Program-made: the position numbers and the translations under genes
Source of the DNA: Pyrinomonadaceae bacterium
GTDB taxonomy: Bacteria; Acidobacteriota; Blastocatellia; Pyrinomonadales; Pyrinomonadaceae
Reading direction: 5' to 3'
Assembly: GCA_017983495.1 (NCBI GenBank)
Contig: JAGOBH010000010.1
Coordinates: forward strand, 1 to 64,000
DNA length: 64,000 nt
In this document: one piece after another, positions 62,599 through 64,000 of the stretch
How the letters are laid out: the number at the start of each line of letters is the position of its first letter
Position numbering within the stretch: position 1 is the first letter of the stretch
The notes under the pieces: model-generated
The model's input: the letters and a program-made list of their open reading frames with translations, nothing else
Databases searched by the model: none
Told to the model about the DNA's origin: nothing

Positions 62599-64000
62599 TC
62601 ACCCGATCGAGCCGAGCCTTACATTTTTGTCGGAGCGGGCGATCTTGACCATCGCGGCGGTTTCGGCTGACATGCGACGTTGGGTCAGATATTCCTCAGC
62701 CTCCTTTCGTGCTGCGACGAGAATATCGAGATCACGAACGATGTTGCCCAGTTTGAAATTCTGAATTCCGGATTGACGCGTACCGAGTATCTCGCCTTGC
62801 CCTCGGATCTCCAGGTCTTTTTCCGCGATCTTAAATCCGTCGGATGACTGTTCCATGATCCCGAGTCTTTCTTTCGCAACGGCGGTTCGCTTATAGTCGG
62901 CAAGCAGCACGCAAAAGCTCTGCTCGGCTCCGCGGCCCACACGTCCGCGAAGTTGATGAAGCTGTGACAGCCCGAATCTCTCGGCGTGCTCGATCACCAT
63001 CAGCGACGCATTCGGCACGTCCACGCCGACTTCGATCACCGTCGTCGATACAAGAATATCGAGTTTGCCCGCGACAAACTCCTTCATGATCGCCTCTTTG
63101 TCCGGAGCTTTCATTTTACCGTGGAGCAAGCCAACGGTGTATTGCGGAAAGACCCTGAGCCGCAGGTCGTCATACATTATCGTCGCGGCCTTAAGATCTG
63201 ATTTTGCCGATTCTTCGATAAGCGGATAGACGATATAAACTTGCCGACCGAGCTTTATCTCGCGTTCGATGCCGTGATAAACGCCATGGCGTTTATCCTC
63301 ACCGACCACCACCGTCTTGATCGGTGTTCGCCCGGGTGGCAACTCATCAATTATCGAAACATCGAGATCGCCATAGACCGTCAACGCCAGGCTGCGGGGG
63401 ATCGGGGTCGCGGTCATTACCAAAATGTCAGGGTTCATGCCGCTTGCCTTTAATTGGGCTCGCTGCAAGACACCAAAACGATGCTGCTCGTCGATAACAG
63501 CAAGTCCGAGCTTGGCGAACTTAACCGCGTCCTGAATGATCGCATGGGTGCCGATAACAAGATCGATATCGCCAGCCGCAAGATCTGCGTGGATCTTGCG
63601 TTTTGCCGCCGCCCTTGTGCTGCCGACAAGCAGCTCGACACGAAAACCAGTTTCGGCAAAAAGCCTTGCAGCATTTCGAAAGTGCTGCTCGGCAAGTATT
63701 TCGGTCGGGGCCATCAACGCAGTCTGGTATCCGTTCTCCATCACGGCAAAGATCGCCAGAAAAGCGACTATGGTCTTGCCGCTGCCGACATCGCCCTGTA
63801 TCAGGCGATTCATCGGTTCGTCAGATTTCAAATCTGCAAAAATCTCGCCGATCACGCGTTTTTGAGCGTTGGTCAAAGTGAAGGGCAAGAAGTTCTTTAG
63901 CCGCTCCTTTGTGGGTTCCGAAATTTCGATCACTGTGCCTTTCGGTTCTTTTTGCCTCTCGCCTCGCAGCAACTGCATTGCGAACGACAACCAGTAGAAT
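62599..64000 (-). CDS. recG: ATP-dependent DNA helicase RecG, C-terminal part (5' end outside window)
   Basis: The reading frame is open to the last base of the window, so the N-terminal wedge domain and part of the core lie outside. The visible 467 codons hold the superfamily 2 helicase core: LTNAQKRVIGEI, Walker A GDVGSGKTIVAF, APTEILAEQH, DExH box VIDEQHRFG, MTATPIPRSLALT, then GRVGRGAEQSFC in the second RecA domain and the C-terminal TRQSGIQNFKLGNI. RecG remodels stalled forks and recombination intermediates. Nothing abnormal seen. Confidence 0.96.
   Translation of the reverse strand, partial: FYWLSFAMQLLRGERQKEPKGTVIEISEPTKERLKNFLPFTLTNAQKRVIGEIFADLKSDEPMNRLIQGDVGSGKTIVAFLAIFAVMENGYQTALMAPTEILAEQHFRNAARLFAETGFRVELLVGSTRAAAKRKIHADLAAGDIDLVIGTHAIIQDAVKFAKLGLAVIDEQHRFGVLQRAQLKASGMNPDILVMTATPIPRSLALTVYGDLDVSIIDELPPGRTPIKTVVVGEDKRHGVYHGIEREIKLGRQVYIVYPLIEESAKSDLKAATIMYDDLRLRVFPQYTVGLLHGKMKAPDKEAIMKEFVAGKLDILVSTTVIEVGVDVPNASLMVIEHAERFGLSQLHQLRGRVGRGAEQSFCVLLADYKRTAVAKERLGIMEQSSDGFKIAEKDLEIRGQGEILGTRQSGIQNFKLGNIVRDLDILVAARKEAEEYLTQRRMSAETAAMVKIARSDKNVRLGSIG

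Overview
The window opens with the 3' end of a 23S rRNA gene and a complete 5S rRNA gene, and closes inside recG. In between are about 55 protein genes of a Gram-negative-type heterotroph. The best guess is Acidobacteriota, class Blastocatellia (Pyrinomonadaceae-like). That is an inference from gene architecture: a winged-helix/TolB/TPR regulator, a giant exported beta-helix/PD40/carboxypeptidase-regulatory protein, a small CxxC helix-turn-helix protein, and a wealth of exported hydrolases. No tRNA, CRISPR array, transposase or prophage module was found.

Layout. 1-730: rRNA end and terminator. 0.7-9.6 kb: a hypothetical gene, a cysteine-desulfurase-like PLP enzyme, a TgpA-like membrane transglutaminase, rimO, an unknown exported protein and a beta-lactamase-like serine hydrolase. 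9.8-11.2 kb: glnA. 11.3-20.5 kb: a 2265-residue exported protein preceded by a small CxxC/HTH gene, with a divergent membrane-anchored winged-helix/TPR regulator; a 12-bp inverted repeat lies between the two transcription units. 20.6-24.4 kb: GNAT, lipoprotein, zinc-ribbon protein, pyrF and a double DUF3108 protein. 24.5-27.4 kb: an iron-uptake operon (exported NTF2-like protein, feoA, feoB, FeoB-associated Cys-rich protein) behind a near-perfect Fur box. 27.4-29.2 kb: a repeat-rich stretch around an EamA transporter. 29.2-35.3 kb: mogA/moaB-like gene and peptidases (M28, S10, a gluzincin with TPRs). 35.4-41 kb: a small restriction island (type IIG-like enzyme and Mrr-like nuclease), a 42-bp minisatellite and an unknown two-domain protein. 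41-49 kb: two coupled amidohydrolases, a histidine kinase, membrane proteins, an SDR and an MBL-fold hydrolase. 49-56 kb: small unknown proteins, a polysaccharide-export-like protein, a matrixin-like protease and an APC permease. 56-64 kb: purD, an archaemetzincin-like lipoprotein with a TPR partner, aroC, EamA, rsmD and recG.

The most unusual signal is the repeats. One nested-palindrome family (CCCCTCCTT/AAGGAGGGG hairpins) sits in frame inside two unrelated genes, feoB and the type IIG gene, and its inner hairpin shows compensatory base changes. A second palindromic element of 176 bp ends three bases before the mogA/moaB start codon. A third family (TGTCCCA-rich) occurs as two inverted copies about 25 kb apart. 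There is also a 14-bp x 4 tandem repeat and a 42-bp minisatellite. The Fur-controlled feo operon with a coupled exported NTF2-like protein, and the giant protein's divergent regulatory locus, are the most interesting gene-level arrangements.

Functions are called from motif recognition only; no database search was possible. Start codons were chosen by Shine-Dalgarno position, signal peptide or family length and are uncertain where stated.
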